This document shows, one piece after another, positions 49,853 through 63,165 of a stretch of 64,000 bases of DNA. The first letter of the stretch is position 1. Every line of letters begins with the position of its first letter. Where the stretch lies: assembly GCA_027257055.1 (NCBI GenBank), contig JAPVLO010000275.1, positions 1,612,001-1,676,000 on the forward strand, read 5' to 3'. This DNA is from Cephalopachus bancanus (taxonomy: Eukaryota > Chordata > Mammalia > Primates > Tarsiidae). Under the pieces are notes generated by a model. That model ran no database searches and was not told the origin of the DNA. It saw only the letters and a program-made list of their open reading frames with translations. The translations under genes were made by a program, and so were the position numbers.

Positions 49853-50535
49853 TTCTTTCAGGGAGCAAACAGACACCCCCACTGCACTGACAGATTGTAA
49901 GATGGTGGGAAGTGGGTTCCAGGGGGCCCACACAGCGGATACTGGGATCTGCAGATAGCTTCTGAATCAGTTTCCCCTTTAATTAAATCTCAAAACTGCA
50001 AAAAGAAAAGCCCCCACCCCTAGTCCAACTTCAGAATTGAAGAAAGCCAGAGGATCTGCATGAGGAAGAATAAGAGATTGAGCAAACAGAAATAAAAGCT
50101 ACACCCCCATAACTGAACAACAGAATAAAAAAAGAGGTTAAAAAAAGGGGAGGGGGAGAGGAAAACCTACACAAATGAAGGAAAACCAAAGGAAGAACAT
50201 GAGTCTCACGCAGACACCTGAGAGAACAGCCACTGAGAATGAAGACTTTGGAACTCAAACAATGAAGAGCCCCTAGAATGACCAGTCCCAAACTACAAAC
50301 CCAGATATCAAGATATTAATAGAGAGAATAAATAGAAATGAAGAGAGACAAAAGGAAAGAATAAAGGAGTTGACAACTGAGATAACAGTAATAAAGAATA
50401 CAGTTAATGACATAACAAACTGATAAACATGGAAAGCAGAATTAACCAAGCAGAAGAATCTCAGAACTTGACCAAAATATGGAACTAACCCAAACTGTTA
50501 AAAACATAGAAAAGAAGGTTAAAAAGACAGAACAA

Positions 50536-50832
50536 GCCAGGCTCGGTGGCTCAGCCTGTAATCCCGCACCTTGGGAGGCTGAGGTGAGTGGATTGCCTTA
50601 GCCCGCAGGTTCGAGACCCGTCTGGGCAACTTGGTGAGACCTCATCTCTACAATAAATCAAAAAAATTAGCTGGGTGTGGTAGTGCCTGTAGTTCCAGTT
50701 ACTTGGAAGGCTGAGGCGGAAGGATCGCCGGAGCCCAGCAGGTCGAGGCTGTGGTAGCCAGGAGCGGCCACTGCACTCCAGTCTGGGCAACAGAGTGAGA
50801 CTCTAACTCAAAAAAAAAAAAAAAAAAAAAAA
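50536..50832 (+). mobile_element. Alu inside L1 ORF1
   Basis: Sense Alu (young type), 'gccaggctcggtggctcagc' to A23. Target duplication 'aaagacagaacaa' at 50523-50535 is repeated directly after the tail. Confidence 0.92.
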
Positions 50833-51732
50833 AGACAGAACAAAACCTCTAAGAGATGAGTGATGATATCAAGAGGCCGAACCTAAGATTAATTGGAATC
50901 CCAGAGCCAGATAGAGACAGAGACCACCCTAAAAAACATTCCATGAAATTATCCAAGAAAACTTCCCTCACCTCATCAGTGATGCGACCATTCAAACACA
51001 AGAGATTCAAAGAACCCCTACAAGACAACAAATAAGAAAACCAACTCCTAGACACACAGTAATTTGTCTACACAAAGTAGGTATAAAAGAAAAAAATCCT
51101 AAAGGCAGCAAGAGAGAAAGGTCAGACTACCTACTGGGGAAGACCGATTAGACTAGCAGCAGACTTATCTACAGAAACACTTCAGGCTAGGAGAACTTGG
51201 AGCCCAATCTCAAAGTTGTCAAAGACAAACAATTTCAGCCCAGAATTATCTGTCCAACTATGCTAAGTTTCATCAGTGATGGAGAATTAAAATCCTTCCT
51301 AGACATTCAATTTCTAAGAGCTTATGCTGCCTCCAGACCAGCTCTACAAGAAATACTTAAGAAAGTATTAAACACAGAAGAAAGGAAAAAAAGAACGACA
51401 ATGCCCTTTCCAAAGAATGCAGGAAAAAGTCTGAAAATACACATGAAATCAACCCAAAAATCAAAAGAAAGTCAACAAACAAAAGCAACAACAACAAACT
51501 CCATAAGAACCTCATGACAGGGATAAACTCTCACATCTGAATAATTAGCCTGAATGTAAATGGACTAAATGCACCACTGAAAAGACATAGGATGACAAAT
51601 TGGATAAAATATCATGATCCAACAATATACTGTCTCCAAGAGACTCATCTCACCAGAAAGGACACTCACAGACTCAAAGTGAAAAACAAAATTTTAGGTG
51701 AATAGAATACAAAAGAAAGTACGAGTTGCGAT

Positions 51733-52027
51733 CTTTTTTGTTTTGTTTTGAATTGGAGTCTCACTCTGTCGCCCAGGTTACAGTTCAGTGGCATGCTCAT
51801 GGCCACCACAGCATCAACCTGCTGGGCTCAGGCGATCCTGCCGCCTCAGCCTTTCAAGTAGTTGGAACTTCAGGTGCGTGCCACCATGACTGGCTAATAA
51901 AAATTTATTTTAGAGATGAGGTCTTGCCAAGTTGCCCAGGCTGTTCTCAAACCTGTGAGCTCAGGCAATCTTCTCACCTCAGCTTCCCAAAGTTCTGGGA
52001 TTACGGTTTGAGCCACCACACCCAGCT
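51733..52027 (-). mobile_element. Alu inside L1 ORF2 endonuclease
   Basis: Antisense Alu with T/G-rich head, ending 'ccaccacacccagctg'. A short 'gagttg' flanks it on both sides (51723-51728 and 52027-52032). Confidence 0.88.
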
Positions 52028-54090
52028 GAGTTGTGTTGTTAATATCTGACAAAATACCCTTTAAGCCATCAAAAATTTAAAAAGATACAGAAGGTCTCTA
52101 CATAATGATAAAAGGATCAATCCATTAACAAGAAATATCTATCCTAAACATATATGCACCCAATATAGGAGCGCCAACTTTCATAAATCAGCTTCTAGGT
52201 AAACTAAAGAAAGATACTGACTCTAACACTATCATAGCTAGAGAATTACATACCCCACTAACAACCCTAGAAAGATCATCAAGACAAAAAAATCAACAAA
52301 GAGATCCAGAACCTCAATGTGATGCTTGACCAAATGAACTTAACTGATACCCACAGAACACTCCAATCCAAAACTACAGAATATACATTTTACCTATCAC
52401 CACATGGAACATACTAAGACTGACCACATCCTTGGCCATAAATGAAACATAAACAAATTTCATAAGACTGAAATACTGCCATGCACCTTCTTCATGCATC
52501 CACAGTGGAATAAAAATAAATATCAATACCAACAAAGTACCCCCAAAACTCACAAAGACATGGATACTAAACAGCATGATGCTGAACAACTCCCGGGTCA
52601 ACACAGAAATCAAAACAGAGATGAAAAGATTCCTAGAAACAAATGAAAATGAAGAAACATCTTACCAGAATCTCTGGGACACCATGAAATCAGTAGTAGG
52701 AGGGGAATTCGTATCTCTACGAACACACATGAAGAAAATGGAAAGATCACAAGTTAACAGTCTAACAAATAACCTAAGGAAGTTGGAAAAGCAAGACCAC
52801 CAAAATCCTAACTCCAGCAGAAGAATCCAGATTACCAAAATAAAAGCCCGAATTCAGGACATAGAAGACAAAAAAAAAAAAACAAAAAAAACCAAAAACA
52901 TCAATGAAACCAAAAGCTGGTTCTTTGAAAGGATAAACAAGATTGATGGAACCCTAGCTAGACTGACCAAGAGAAAAGAGAAAAAGCCCAAATAAACACA
53001 ATCAGAAATGCAAAAGATCAAGTCACAACTGACCCCAAAGAAATACAAAAGATTATCAGATATTACTATGTACACTTGTATGGAAACAAACTTGAAAACC
53101 TAAAGGAGATGGAGAATTTTCTGACATCACACAACCTCCCCAAGTTAAAACAAGAAATCGAGACCCTAAATTGACCAATAACAACCCAGGAAATTGACTA
53201 TGTCATAAGAAAACTACCTACAAAGAAAAAAAGCCCTGGGCCAGATGGCTTTCCAACAGAATTCTACAAAACATACAAGGAGGAGCTGATACCAAGCCTA
53301 CTGAAAGTATTCCAGGCAATCAAGAAAGATGGAACTCTCCCCAAATCATTTTATGAAGCTAACATCACATTGATACCCAAACCAGGTAAAGACCCAACAA
53401 AGAAAGAGAACAACAAGCCAATATACTTAATGAACACAGATGCTAAAATTCTAAACAAGATTCTAGCAAACTGTATGCAACAACACATCTCAAAAATCAT
53501 CCACCATGACCAAGTAGACTTCATCCCCGGGATGCAGGGCTGGTTCAACACCCACAAGATCATAAACATAATTAAACACATCAGCAGATGTAAAAACAGA
53601 AACTACATTACTATATCATTAGATGCAGAAAAACTTTTGATAAAATCCAGCACCTCTTCTTGATAAAAACTCTGGAATATCTAGGCACAGATGGAACATA
53701 ACTCAAAATAGTAAGAGCCATCTATGAGAAACCCACAGCCAGCATACTGCTAAACAGACAGAAACTGGAAACATTCTCCCTGAAAACTGGAAGAAAACAA
53801 GGATGCCCACTCTCACCCCTCCTGTTCAACATAGTATTGGAAGTCCTAGTTACAGTAATCAGACAAGAGAAGGAAATCAGAGGTATCCAAATAGGAAAAG
53901 CAGAAGTTAAGTTATCCCTCTTTGCAGATTACATGATTCTATACCTCAAAAACCCAAGAGAATCTCCGTGCACTGATAAAGAACTTTGGCAAAGTCTCAG
54001 GATATAAAATAAATGTGCAAAATAGTCACATTCCCATACACCAACAATAAATAGACACCCAAATTCCTTTCAATCTTATTCAGAAATAGA

Positions 54091-54555
54091 AAGTCACTAT
54101 TTTGAGAATGTTAATGAAGTCTACAAAAAATTTTTGACTACTTCAGTTTTTGCATGAAATCACACCTTGCCAGAAAAGGTTATGCTCTTTAACAATCTTT
54201 TAGTTTTCTGCCAGTTTTTTAAAAAATGATTACTTTAATTCAAGATACCAATTTAAAAGGGTAGGGAACATATTCTTTATCATAAAATACAAGCCCATGA
54301 CTGAAAGTAAGATATCTGACATGACTCTTAGAAGCCCATATTTATAGCTACTTACAGGTTCTTCCTGGTCACTTTTCAAGAAATCATCTGACCAATTATT
54401 GGTTCTTTTAGTATATAGTGCTTACGTCTCTAATAGGTATGAAGCTAATAATTCTACAATTATTAAAGCTCATATACTTGGAGCCTTCTGATAAACATAA
54501 GAGTAAAATTTATACATGTAAAATTAGTCACAATATTTAATATTTTCATATTTAC
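54091..54555 (-). other. MTMR10: MTMR10 intron between L1 and exon
   Basis: Unique AT-rich sequence; no target duplication of the L1 could be matched here. Confidence 0.4.
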
Positions 54556-54646
54556 CTGAATTGTGGTATTTTTTCCCAACATATTCAAATGCAAAGAGTA
54601 GCTGGAGGTCTGTTGGCTGGGAATAATGAGCTATTGCAAGGCATAC
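54556..54646 (-). CDS. MTMR10: MTMR10 coding exon (30 codons, 'VCLAIAHYSQPTDLQL')
   Basis: The acceptor is tttcctag and the donor gtaaat. There are 30 codons in phase 0 plus one base. 'AIAHYSQPTDLQLLFAFEYV' is the C-terminal helix of the PH-GRAM domain. A 13-kb intron (41261-54555) follows on the - strand and holds the inverted L1. Confidence 0.93.
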
Positions 54647-56050
54647 CTAGGAAAAATTCTACATTTAGAATTTGATTTTAACACACTTAGTTAAATGAAA
54701 TGTACAGTAAGGCCTTGGTCACTGGGAGTGTCATCTCAGGGCAATGATTATAGATTCTAGTTACATGTTTTTCTATTGACCTAGAATACTAAAGAGCTCC
54801 TTAAAGCCAGGTATCTTATTCATTGTTATGCCCCCAAGACATTTTTTAATCTTTTGTTAGCACATGGCAATTATTCAGTAAGTATTTACTGAGTTGAATT
54901 TTAATTGGAAAGTAATTATATTCCAACAAATAAAACTTGAAAGTTAAAGAAGTATTCTCCAAAAAAACAGTGACAACATATCCACACCACAAAAAAAAAA
55001 AAAAAAAGTTTCATTTTTCTGGTGGACTACACAGGCTTAATATAAGACAAGAACATTTTAATGTTTTCACCTCACTGGCTAAAAAATCTAAACTAAATAG
55101 AGAAGCTACAATCACAAACAACTAAAATTAGCAAGATACCCCAAACAATGTGGATGGCTCAAAGAGGCACATCAAAAAAAACTGTGTTTAAGTAAAATGG
55201 TTTGAGACTATGCCCCATGGTGAAAAAAAGCATGGGCTTTCAGAAGATCAAGCAGATCAGAGCTTGGATCCTTGCTCTATCAAGTACTTGGTCTATAACC
55301 TGTGTAAGGCTAATCTTGCTCTTCCAGCCTCAGGCTCCTCATCAGTAAATGAAGGTAACAGCAGGCTGTGATGAGGATTAACACTCCTGATGTATGCTAG
55401 GCTTTTGGAAGAGCTCCACATATGGAAAAACACCTGTTACTATTCTCATCTGCTGCTGGATAGATTGAGGGATGGTGCTCTATGTTTAAACACCCTGGAC
55501 CAGAATGTGCGAGAAAATGCTCTCAAATGAACAGAGAAGAAAGAAGAAACTTCAGGCATATGCAAGGAGAGAATAACAGAAGATCTTACTGGAAAAGATT
55601 AAATATCATTTAGAAGGTAAGCATTAAGCCGGAATGATATACTTTTCACACTGGGAAAGCAAGAAAGTAGTTGTTAGTTCATGTCAAATTGGTGTCTGGA
55701 ATGTGTTGACCAAATCTACTAACTAGTAAGTATGTGTCAGCTTGTTGCTCAAACTATATTTTAAAAGTCTTTTCAAGAACAAACGTTTCCTGTCTTACAA
55801 AGTTAAACTATACAACCAAGGGGAGAGAATTTATCTCTAATTTAGACAAAGAAAAAAAAAAGCTTTCTGAAGCTTTCATAATACCTTGACTTCCCAATGC
55901 CTATAGGAGAGTTACATTCCCATTTCTGTCTGTTCAAGAGTCTTCCTTAAAGCAATTCTTCTAGCAGCAAAACTACTGAGCTCTGTGCCTTGAAAAAGTC
56001 ATCACTTCCTATTCTTCTGGGCACCATGTTTTGCTGCACTTTCCTCCTGA
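54647..56050 (-). other. MTMR10: MTMR10 intron, no recognisable element
   Basis: No gene or repeat recognised apart from a 17-A run near 54991-55007. Confidence 0.4.
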
Positions 56051-56352
<302 letters not shown>

Positions 56353-56994
56353 AGACTTTTAAAATATTTGTCCATTTTGCTAAACTGCCATAGCCACGTC
56401 TTTAAGCCAGACTAATCTTACAGCACCTCTGTGAGCTTCCCTACCTTCTAGAATCCTACAGCACGTAAGAATTCTCTTCTAAAGATATAATTTTGACTAA
56501 TATCTTTGTTCTCTTGATCATCTTCTGTGGTTCCCAGACACTAGCATAATAAATTAGATTTCATTCTTGATTCTTCACAAAATGGACGCTTCTTACCAGA
56601 TGTCTCTCATCTTCCCACTATTCCCTTCAGTAGTCTTTGGTCAGAGAAAAACATATCTGCACATTTTCTGTCTAACTTAGCCCAGTCATCTGTTTGGGAA
56701 ATCCTGCTCCTCTTCACCAACAGTGCTTTTTCTTGGAACCTCTCATATCTATTCAACACTACTCTCTTCACAAGTCTTCCTAGGCTGAGCCAATTTTAGA
56801 GTATTAATTCCAGAAACCTCTGATCCCTCCAAAAAATGACAGTTCCAATATAAAGTGTCTTTTTAGTTAATTGTGCTCATGTAGCTGAACTTCCAAGGTA
56901 GTCACATATTATGATGGGGATGAAAAGCAGAACATAGGTGGTTCTTTGTTATTCTTCTACCACTAAGGTCAATTTATTAAAGGTAGATGCTATA

Positions 56995-57300
56995 TTGCTC
57001 ATTAATTCAACAAATATGTACTGACACCTACAATGCTCTAAGCTTTGGGGAATTCAGTGAACAAAACAGGTGTAAATCCTCATCCTCATTAAGCTTATAT
57101 TCTAGTGAAGAAGACACTAAACAAGATAAACAAGAAAAAATACAGTTAGATAATTATATATAAGTGCTAAAGGAGAAAAAAATAGAGCAGGGATGGGGAA
57201 TATGAAGTGTTAGAGTGAGAGAAGAGGGAAGCAGGTTAAAAATTTAGAGGAGACTAAGAAAAACCTCTCTGCACAGGCTTGATAAAGACCTGAACACTTC
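56995..57300 (+). mobile_element. L2 LINE remnant
   Basis: 'attaattcaacaaatatgta', 'ttaagcttatattctagtga' and 'taaacaagataaacaag', the L2 3' pattern. Confidence 0.6.
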
Positions 57301-58542
57301 TGCATTTTGTAGCATCACTTCAGTAGCTCTTTGAAGGTGCTTTGTGTCCAACAGTGGCTGCACTAACAAGACTAGTTGACAAAATTAGCTACTAACATAT
57401 TAAGAAAAATGCTCCAAGCCAATTATACTAGTATATCATGTTCTCTAAGACAATTAGAAAGCAGTCACAGGCCCCATTTACACAAAATAAATTCATAGAA
57501 CATTGATTATGGAAATTATTTTTGTGGCCAGAAAGCAAAAAAGAAACAAAGTCTATTTGCAAGGCAAAACCCAACCCAGCTTATTTCTAAAAAGCCCCTT
57601 AAAAATAGCACAGTATATTAGGCTAGAGGACAAAAGAATATGTTAACAGCATTTATATTTAAAGATGTTCTTACAAAATATTACAAAACTGAAACTCAGT
57701 TTAATTACTTCTACAATGCTTGACTTGCAGGAGACACAACTTGAATTAAATGTATTGTTTTTCAGTAGTGTAATTACAGTGTGTATAACTTACTTTCACA
57801 TAACCTAAGTTACACGAAATACAAAGGCACATACAAAATGTCTCTGGTTTATATTCATGCTATTACTGTGAAACAGTTTGAGAAGAGAAAGCAAGCCAGG
57901 TGTTCTTTTTTTTTTTTGCACTTTTTCATATACACGATTTAAATAGCTTATGTTCAAATTCCTACCTTCCATTCCTATGAGTTTCTGAAATTCTTTTAAA
58001 AAGGTCTTATTTTCATACAAAATTATCCTAATTTTGCAATTACTCTCTAAGCATGAACAATGTTTTGAAAAACTGTATATTTTAAAATGTCTTTGAAATA
58101 GTTCATTTGTCCTGTCAATCACAGGAAATGAAGAAAATCTGTGTATTAAAGGCATCAAACTATGGTAAATATTTTATTGGAGAAAAACAAGTACACTATT
58201 TTTTAAGCAATTTTTTTGACCAAGACTGATACTCTTTTCTGTACAGAAGCCAGAAGTACCCAAAGTCAATGGAGAAGCACAAACCCAGGAGACACTCAAA
58301 CCTCATCAAATTCTGTCACATTTGTTAACAAAACTGTGGTCTATATTTATGTGGTCTGAAAGTCACCAAGGAATAAGTATAAAATTCAAGGCAAAAATGA
58401 CAGTTCTGAAAAAGGCCAATTTGTTCTTTAATTAGATTAACTGAATTCACTTCTAGAAAGTTTGCTTGAACAAGTGGTTCAACAACTGCTTCTGAGAGTA
58501 AGATGGAGACAAAGGGTACACAGTTCACTTACCAGCCATATG
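57301..58542 (-). other. MTMR10: MTMR10 intron, no recognisable element
   Basis: AT-rich. A - strand open frame of 117 codons at 57805-58158 has no recognisable similarity. Confidence 0.4.
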
Positions 58543-58544
58543 TA

Positions 58545-59108
58545 CAAGGGGCGACCACAAAAAAACCTAGAATTATTTTTCCACTGCCCCTTGTAGCATA
58601 GGCTTCCTCTGCTACGTAAGTGTTCTAGGAACACATCAGCATCAGTGTACCAGCTAGGGTTGCTATGAGCGGCTGCATTCAGCTTCAATTAATTTGTTTT
58701 GCAGATTCTTTCAACACGTTTGCCCATCTCATAATGGGTGATTTTCAAGTGTACCTGCCCACACCACGCAGAGTGTTCAGCAGTTTTTGACCACAAACAG
58801 CATGACCCCCATCCCCCCACCGTCACCATTCACCCTATCTCATCCTCAGCGCTTTTTTTTTGTTTCCCCAGATGAAAAAAACATCCTCAAAAAGGAAACG
58901 CTTTGCCAGTATGGAAGAAGTGAAACAAAAAAGGGCAGAAAGACATCAAAACTGATGAGTTCAAAAACTGATTTGAACAGTGGAAAAAGCATCTCAACAG
59001 GTGTACTGCGTTGCACAGAGAGTACTCTGAAGGTGACTGAAGTTTAAATATGTAATAACAACACAATTTTTTATAAATAAATTCTGTTTTTTTCTGGGTC
59101 CCCTCTCG
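58545..59108 (+). mobile_element. mariner deletion derivative, copy 2
   Basis: TA-flanked (58543-58544, 59109-59110). Ends 'caaggggcgaccacaaaaaa' and, reversed, 'cgagaggggacccagaaaaa'. The + strand keeps a broken transposase C-terminus (around 58870-59020: 'KRFASMEEVKQK', 'FEQWKKHLN'). The left 250 bp match the right part of copy 1 (12784-13022) in reverse complement. Same deletion derivative in the opposite orientation. Confidence 0.85.
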
Positions 59109-59188
59109 TACCTATCCGTCTACAGATATAGACAGACAGACACACAGGTAGATAAATCATTAAAAACAAACAACTTTTGCCCTTCAAG

Positions 59189-59490
59189 GTTTTTTTTTTT
59201 TTTTTTGAGTCGGGTGTCTCACTCTGTCACTCAGTCTGGAGTGCAGTGGCATGATCATGGTTCACTGCAGCCTTAACCTCCTGGGTTCAGGCAATCCTCT
59301 TGCCTCAGCCTCCCGAGTAGTTGGGATTACAGGCACACGCCACCACATCTGGCTAATTTTTTTATTTTTTTGTGGACATGAGGTCTTGCTATATTGTTTA
59401 GGTTGGTCTTGAACTCCTGGGCTCAAGCAATTCTCCCACTGTGGCCTCCCAGAGTGCTGGGATTACAGGTGTGAGCCACCATGTCTGGCC
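59189..59490 (-). mobile_element. Alu
   Basis: Antisense dimeric Alu with T16 head near 59190-59205, ending 'caccatgtctggcct'. Confidence 0.9.
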
Positions 59491-59973
59491 TGCCCCTCAA
59501 TATTGAGCAAAGGTTCTTCAAAACAAAATGATAGTTCAAAGTTGCTATGAGGTTAGATGTTAAATTCTGCATCATCAAATTCCTTCTTTATGTAGACCTT
59601 TGCCAAATATCATTATTTTCCTATGACAGCCCAAGTTAGATACTAAGAATGAATGTTAATGAATACAAGTGCACAAAGTAATCTGATTCTGTCATAATAC
59701 AATTAAGACAATATCAACTAGACAACCAGGTTTTAGAGCAACATTTAGCAAAATGTAAACCAACTTAGTATTCTGAGATTTTATTTTTCAAATGAAAATA
59801 TAAATACCTTATGTATTTCAAAATTAATCCATGGTTTACCCAACAGAGAACTCCAAACATGCATCTGGTCATTTTAAAATAACTTATAAAATAAAAGCAT
59901 TTTCCAGAGAAAACTTAGCATTAAAAGCCTCTAGGAAGTAAAAATGAGCCATGACTTCCCAATTCCTACTTTT

Positions 59974-60271
59974 CTTTTATTTTTTAGAGAGAATGTTTTG
60001 CTATGGGACCCAGGCTGGAGTACAGTGGTGTGATCATAGCTTATTAGAGCCTCAGACTCCTGGTCTCAAGTGATCCTCTTATCTCAGTCTTCCAAGCAGC
60101 AAGGACTACAGTCACACACCACCATGTCCAGAAAAATTTTTTAAATTGTTTGCTAGAATGGGGTCTTACTACGGTTGCCCAGGCTGGTCTTAAACTCTTG
60201 GCCTCAAGTGATCCTCCATCTTAGCCCCCCAAAGTACTAAAATTCCAGTAGTGAGCTGCCATGTCTGGCTC
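59974..60271 (-). mobile_element. Alu, older copy
   Basis: Antisense dimeric Alu, 'gaatgttttgctatgggacc' to 'gagctgccatgtctggct'. Confidence 0.83.
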
Positions 60272-60532
60272 CAACTGCTACTTAATTTTAGATTAAAGCT
60301 TTCACGTGAAATAAGAGTATGCCAGAATTTTTGTTTTTAACTCACAAAAGCATTGAGCTTTGGTAGCCACCCATGACTTCACCCTCGGTGTTTGAAACAT
60401 GTAAACCAGGAAACAAACTCTCTATTTATATTCCCATTGCACAATTTTTTCCCCCTGAATTTCCCCACATGACTATACAAACAGCAAGAAAGTATTTCTT
60501 ACAAGCCTAAAATAACACGCTTTTTATATATT

Positions 60533-60608
60533 ATTTTTCTTTTTGTGTGTGCGTTGGAGTCTCACTCAGTTGTCCAGGCTGGAGGGCAGTGGCACACTCA
60601 CAGCACTT
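60533..60608 (-). mobile_element. Alu left-end fragment
   Basis: Only 'gttggagtctcactcagttg' to 'ggcacactcacagca' remains before unique sequence. Confidence 0.75.
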
Positions 60609-61211
60609 TTTATATTTTAAGACACAGGGGAATGGATTTTTGTCAGAAACTTGCTCTTGGGAAAGGGCATGAGATGTGCTTGCTTTGGGTAGACAGCTCA
60701 GTGAGGCCCTCTTCATCACTCATCAGCAGCACAACAGACGAAGGACAGCCTGAATTTCCAGCACATTTATGATGCTTTGTTTATTTGGCAACTGATCACT
60801 TAGGTGGAAATATCTTTTATGCTGCTACTTTGTACCATTACTTAATTTTCACTCACTCAAACACTTTGACTTCTCAACTAGATTTAAGCTCTTTAGGGTA
60901 AGAAATGGTATCTTATTCTTCTATCTTGCAAAACTTGGCATACTGCCTCATACATCAAAATGACCAACAACTATAGATGGCTCAAGGACCAGGCCAAATA
61001 ATTATAATTTCCACTGATTAAAATAATGTCATCTGAAAAATACAGTAAGAGAGTAGGAAAGCATCAAACTTTCTGAAGGAATATTGGTCCAATTATATCA
61101 ATTTCTTCCTTAAAAATATGCTGTCCTAGCCCAAATCTCACAAGTTCTATGGAGTCCCTTTCCTTGAGAAGCTATACATCTTTTGTTTTTAATTTTTAAA
61201 TTTAAAAATTA

Positions 61212-61507
61212 AATTTTTTTTGAGTTGGGAATTTCACTCTGTCACATAGGCTGGAGGGCAGTGGGATGCTCGTGGCCATTGCAGCCTCGACCTGCTGGGC
61301 TCAGACAAACCTTCAGCCTCAGCCCTCTAAGTAACTGGAGCTACAGGTATGTGCCACCATGCCAAGCTAACTTTTCCTTGATTTATTGTAGAGATGAGGT
61401 TTCACCAAGATGCCCAGGCTGGTCTCGAACCCTGGGCTCAGGCAATCTTCTCACCTTGGCCTCCCAAAGTGCTAGGATTAATAGGCGTGCGCCACCATGT
61501 CCAGGTG
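61212..61507 (-). mobile_element. Alu (young type)
   Basis: Antisense dimeric Alu, 'tttttttgagttgggaattt' to 'gccaccatgtccaggtga'. Confidence 0.88.
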
Positions 61508-62868
61508 ATGCTATACATCTCAAAGTTGACGTTTTTATAAGCAGGTTCTTGATATTGTGATCAACTAAATTACAGGTATGTATTTAAGCTTGAGAAGAAA
61601 CTTTACTAAACGTTTTATGTACAGTCTACTGCCTAATTAATTCTAAAGTTTTTCTATACAGGCATCTCAAATTAATAAAATACCAAAGTCACAACAGCAC
61701 AATAGAACAGGTGAAAGGGTCCTAAAGAGTTATCCAGTTGAATCTTCAATAATGCAGCATGCCAAGATATAAGACTATATCTGAAAACTTTTAGCTATAG
61801 AGCCCATCATCACTCTGCTCTGGGCTAGACAGTCATGTGTGTTCAGCTATTCATCTCATGCTTTCTTCACAGTAATGTGAAGAAACTGCTGGTTCTAGAT
61901 CTAGAAACAAACCTACCACCTTCTTGCCAAAGCATATGAAGACAATTGCCTTAAGATCCTTTTGACAGTCTCATATTGGTATCATCAGAAATGTTACTGC
62001 AGTTAGTCTATTGACCATGGAAAACAAATGCACCCATTGCTAGGTGGTGCAAAGGCTGCCTCAGTTCTGAGAGAAAGCAACTTCTTGTTCCACTAAGACA
62101 CTATTGCTTTATTCCCAATACATGGAGCAGGTTTCCAACTGGACATTGTTATTCTGCACTTGCTGCGGCATAAACTGGAACAAAGGGGTATGAGGTTTAC
62201 CAGCTTCACTCCTCTGGCAAAGCAAAACATGGAATCAAAGAAGTAGAAATTGTTGCCCTTGACAAACATTCCCTGGAAAGCAGGGAGAAAATAGGGCAAT
62301 TAAAAGGTCACCTGCTTTGAGCTGTCTCCGTCTAGCATCACTCAAATCAATCATAAGATTTCTTTAAGCCTCTAGTAATCATTAAACTCCTCCCATAGCT
62401 ATGCATTTACCTAACCCTTATGTACTCTATGTCTAGCTTTCAGTTTGTTGGTAGAGTTCTGCAGTATTGAAATTACTAACCCTTATAGTACACTGCTGAC
62501 TTTTCAAACAAGAAAAGAAATCCACAGGTAATGATCTTAATGTAAAAACCACATTAATTTCCACATAAGTCTTTAATATTTTAGGAACTGATTGAAAAAG
62601 TTATGTAAAATACTTCAAAGCAGTCATTCACGAATCCAAGGAAATAGTTGTATTAATATTGGCTGTCTTGACCCAAATCTCACAAGTTGGCTATATTAAT
62701 ATATTGTGACCACAAACCGCATGACTCCCAACTCCTCTTTACTTTGACTTTACTTAAGGAGATCTCTGATGATAACTTCCCCCCAAAAATCTGAGAAATG
62801 AAAACTTCCATACAGAACTCTTAAATACAGAGCAGAACACAGAAGCTAATAAAATATAACAGTATTAC
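61508..62868 (-). other. MTMR10: MTMR10 intron; possible retrocopy end at 62093-62300
   Basis: Mostly unique sequence. On the - strand, 62300-62093 is open for 68 codons and ends next to an AATAAA (62106-62111), like the 3' end of a processed transcript, but the parent gene is not recognised. About 60 bp of it reappear inside the Alu at 63166-63507. Confidence 0.35.
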
Positions 62869-63011
62869 CTTTCTGGCACTTTCAGGACCTGATTCATCAA
62901 AGCGAAATCTAACAATTCTGAAATCTTTACAATAAATAATTAACTCCGTTGGATTAAATTTCAGTTTCTGGTTGGGGCCTAGGACTTTCTGCTTCCTCTT
63001 GTGGTCATTTA
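62869..63011 (-). CDS. MTMR10: MTMR10 coding exon (47 codons, PH-GRAM strands)
   Basis: The acceptor is ttttcccag and the donor gtaata. Two bases complete a Val, then 47 codons follow: 'NDHKRKQKVLGPNQKLKF' and 'IIYCKDFRIVRFRFDESG', ending 'ESARK'. The 'L.I.CKDFR..RF.F' pattern is the classic GRAM/PH strand pair of myotubularins. Confidence 0.93.
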
Positions 63012-63165
63012 CTGGGAAAAAAAAGAAAGAAAAAAAAAGAAAATGTATAAAAATTATATCTTGTTACTCATCCTTTAGTACAAATTCTTAGTGGAAGGTC
63101 ACTCATCACTTGAGTACTGCTGCTCTGGAATCTGAAATCTTTCTTTCTTTAATTATTTATTTGTT

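Larger units (their letters stand above)
49853..54090 (+). mobile_element. L1, 5' part inverted: 5' UTR, ORF1, first half of ORF2
   Basis: Order on the + strand: 5' UTR (49853-~50330), ORF1 remnant (~50330-51510, C-terminal domain near 51230-51400 with 'QFQPRIICPTMLSFISDGEL'), ORF2 endonuclease start (51540-51700, 'LQETHLTRKDTH'), linker and reverse transcriptase (52576-~54000). The RT motif FADD is changed to FADY at 53921-53932. Stops and frameshifts are scattered, so it is dead. Two later Alus sit inside it. It ends in ORF2 at almost the point where the - strand part begins, the geometry of twin priming. Confidence 0.88.

Noticed and set aside
52576..53663. Long + strand frames as cellular genes
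   Set aside because: They are remnants of L1 ORF2 with frameshifts and a mutated RT motif, not host genes.
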